Below are positions 33,525-35,529 of a stretch of DNA of 35,529 bases, piece by piece (position 1 is the stretch's first letter; each line of letters opens with the position of its first letter). Source of the DNA: RGIG7332 sp045589235 (GTDB lineage: Bacteria > Bacillota > Clostridia > Oscillospirales > JAAYXM01). The position numbers and the translations under genes are program-made. Under the pieces are notes generated by a model, which was given only the letters and a program-made list of their open reading frames with translations, ran no database searches and had not been told where the DNA came from. Location of the stretch: contig JAZNOR010000053.1 of assembly GCA_045589235.1 (NCBI GenBank), positions 1-35,529 on the forward strand, given 5' to 3'.

Positions 33525-35529
33525 TTATAAATCAATTGTTGCGCTTGGGGAGTTGGTTAAATCAACTGTGTATTCTTTGACCTCACCGTTTGATGCAACG
33601 AAGAATTTTTCATTTCCAAATCCCTGAACCCGTATGCAATTATCGTTTAACTCAATAATCTCTGCCGTATCGGAGCTTGGCCATGCGGCAACTTTACCGT
33701 TGAACACAACCTTTAGAAGCTCACCAAATTTAAATTTTATAGTATATGAATGTCCGCCAAAGCTTATTTTAGCAGAACGCAAATTATCGGGACTGTTAAA
33801 CCAGTCAACAGCGGTAAAATAGTAATGACGCGAGCCGTCTTCTTGCAAAAATACGCTGTATTGAACATCGTCGTTGCAAGAGATTGTTACGGGCTCACGG
33901 TTTAACACGTTTAGCGTTTCTTCTTTTAAAACTGATTTAAATACAGGTAAAATATTTTTATTTCCGGGGAAGTAGAGCGTGTTAACGAGAATAATTTTTC
34001 CAAGCCCGTATTCAACGGAATAAACTAAAGGAATTCCGCTGTCTGTGGTCTTTGAAACTTCTGCCGCATTCGGAGTGGCTTTGCAAACCTTTATTTCATT
34101 GCCGTTAACGGAATCGGAAATAAATTCTGTTATACCACCTGAAAGTGCGCGCGTGATTTCGCAATCAATGATGTTAAGATTGTAATTTAAAACATCCGAA
34201 TACAAGGAGGTGTCAGAAAAATGTGCCCATGTGCAGAGTAAAGTTCCGCCGTTTTTAACGTAGCTGTCTATTCTTGCGAGAACGGCTTCTGTCATTAAAT
34301 TATACCCTGTAAATGACAAAAGCGCATAGCTTGATAAATCACCAAACTCTGCAGGCACGACGTCGATATTTCCAAGCGGGGTAGGGCTGAAAATGCCGTT
34401 AGGCTCGGTGTTGTCTGCAAATATAGCTCCGACCTCTTCAAACCCTGTTTTTGATATTTTGTTCTGAGGATAGAAAATGTTAAGAAGCTGCCACGAATTT
34501 GCATCTTCACCCGTAGGCATAGACGGCATACCCCAATTATAGTTTGAAACAAAGCCGTTCCAACCGTCCATATTACCGTGTAAAAAGGCAATTGGAGTGT
34601 AGAAATTACCTGTGCGCGAATGGGTTTTAACAAATTTATTGAATCTGCGATTCATTTTGCGATTTCTCTCGCAAGCTTCGGATAAACGGTTGTGATGCGC
34701 GTAATACGCCTCCATATACCAAAGACCTTCTTCGGTGTTTATATCGGTAATACCGTGCATATAAGGGATGTAGAGCGAGAGTAAATATCTTCTGTATCGT
34801 TGCTCGGTATCGTGCGGTAAAGTGGACCACTGAAGTGCTAAATGAACACCGCTTTTGGTTTTGCCATAGGCATTTGAAGCACCGCGCAAGAATGCAAGCA
34901 GAGATTCAGTAGCGCCGTCCATAGTTTCAGCTCCGCACCAGTCAAAGCCGTTCTGATAGAAATATTTAAACATAACAGATGGGCCCGTGTGGCGCGAGAA
35001 ATTACCGCTTGAAAGAGCGAAAAGCTCCTTTGAAACTGTTTTATGGGCTTTTTTTATATCGGGCTCTGTGAAGTTGCGTCTGAACGAATAGCCGGCATCG
35101 CTGTATTCAATATTAAACGGTCTGTATGCACCCTCAACCGTGTCGGGGAACTCTCTGCCGAGCCGTGCCGATAAGTCGTAAAACTCCTCGAGTGGTGCCT
35201 GGATTTCGCGCGGATGCTCAGCCCAATAGAAAAGCTGACCGTCGCGCTCGTGCAGCTGACGACCGAGAAAGTTTTTGCCATTTAGCATATCATGCGTCGG
35301 GTTGGTTGCGACAGACGGAATATCTCGGCCGTCTGATATATGCACATACTTTATACCGAGCTTTTCGCAAAGGGCGGTGAACATTTTCCAGACCTTGGGA
35401 TTTACATATCGCTGACCGCCCCAACGGTACACCTGACGAATGGTAAGAAGCTCTCCAACGTCGTTTTCAACATACCATTTAATATAATCGCGAACGCATT
35501 TTTCATCGGAAATATCAATATATATCATA
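33525..35529 (-). CDS. Large glycoside-hydrolase-like protein (5' end missing)
   Basis: At least 667 residues; the frame is open to the window edge, so the ATG at 35528 is probably internal. It shows Trp- and Tyr-rich segments typical of carbohydrate-active enzymes (GFDWCGAETMDGATE, ALQWSTLP, GLWYMEAYYAHHN). Residues about 395-450 (SYALLSFTGYNLM, then SYVKNGGTLLCTWAHFSD) look like the glutamine-amidotransferase-like domain found in GH42-type beta-galactosidases, followed by a beta-rich C-terminal domain. I cannot place it in a numbered family, nor identify catalytic acids with confidence. No terminator hairpin follows. It probably belongs to a sugar-use locus beyond the right edge. Confidence 0.6.
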   Translation of the reverse strand, partial: MIYIDISDEKCVRDYIKWYVENDVGELLTIRQVYRWGGQRYVNPKVWKMFTALCEKLGIKYVHISDGRDIPSVATNPTHDMLNGKNFLGRQLHERDGQLFYWAEHPREIQAPLEEFYDLSARLGREFPDTVEGAYRPFNIEYSDAGYSFRRNFTEPDIKKAHKTVSKELFALSSGNFSRHTGPSVMFKYFYQNGFDWCGAETMDGATESLLAFLRGASNAYGKTKSGVHLALQWSTLPHDTEQRYRRYLLSLYIPYMHGITDINTEEGLWYMEAYYAHHNRLSEACERNRKMNRRFNKFVKTHSRTGNFYTPIAFLHGNMDGWNGFVSNYNWGMPSMPTGEDANSWQLLNIFYPQNKISKTGFEEVGAIFADNTEPNGIFSPTPLGNIDVVPAEFGDLSSYALLSFTGYNLMTEAVLARIDSYVKNGGTLLCTWAHFSDTSLYSDVLNYNLNIIDCEITRALSGGITEFISDSVNGNEIKVCKATPNAAEVSKTTDSGIPLVYSVEYGLGKIILVNTLYFPGNKNILPVFKSVLKEETLNVLNREPVTISCNDDVQYSVFLQEDGSRHYYFTAVDWFNSPDNLRSAKISFGGHSYTIKFKFGELLKVVFNGKVAAWPSSDTAEIIELNDNCIRVQGFGNEKFFVASNGEVKEYTVDLTNSPSATIDL

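Noticed and set aside
33519..33528. ATAATATTAT palindrome before the aminotransferase promoter
   Set aside because: A ten-base A/T palindrome is expected by chance in sequence of this composition, and it overlaps the stop of the neighbouring gene.

Overview
The window looks like chromosomal DNA of an AT-rich, Gram-positive-type member of the Clostridia (Bacillota), probably an uncultured gut or anaerobic lineage. The evidence is strong AGGAGG-type ribosome sites, sigma-A-like promoters often with an extended TG -10, UvrB/UvrA/MetK/TrpS proteins of normal Bacillota length, a TagO-type wall-polymer initiator, an S-layer-homology protein, and a FliB-like Cys-rich protein of a kind common in Clostridia. 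I see no rRNA, tRNA, CRISPR array, insertion sequence, prophage or integrase. No gene-free stretch exceeds 300 bases.

Left part (1-4853). A minus-strand pair encodes an AraC-type regulator followed by an M28-like metallopeptidase that runs off the left edge. It starts from a perfect consensus promoter. Divergent from it lie a membrane diguanylate cyclase and a nitroreductase, then an M20 metallopeptidase.

Middle left (4957-12684). A CapA-like phosphoesterase is followed by a tightly packed eight-gene run that ends in a clear terminator: FliB-like protein, NhaC-family antiporter, unknown anchored protein, nitrilase-superfamily amidase, CPBP intramembrane protease, a 63-residue membrane protein, a ceramidase-like protein and a NodB-like deacetylase. 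Several of these are hydrolases acting on amide or N-acyl bonds, and they lack signal peptides. This is the least conventional gene grouping in the window.

Middle (12786-18750). A MacA-like adaptor with an internally duplicated core, its ABC ATPase and its MacB-like permease form an export module. It is followed 17 bases later by an S-layer-homology protein and a bidirectional terminator.

Right part (18749-35529). This holds a LacI-family regulator, a NahK-like sugar kinase divergent from a second AraC-type regulator, a WecC-like UDP-sugar dehydrogenase downstream of metK, a RadC-family gene leading into uvrB-uvrA, and a minus-strand operon of aminotransferase, trpS and tagO. The right edge cuts a large glycoside-hydrolase-like protein. 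Convergent gene pairs are consistently separated by short hairpins that serve both strands.

Most of the window is ordinary. No clearly new defence, mobile or RNA system is visible. The best candidates for a second look are the 6135-12658 hydrolase operon, the duplicated export adaptor with its Met-rich tail, and the regulatory region between the sugar kinase and the AraC gene.
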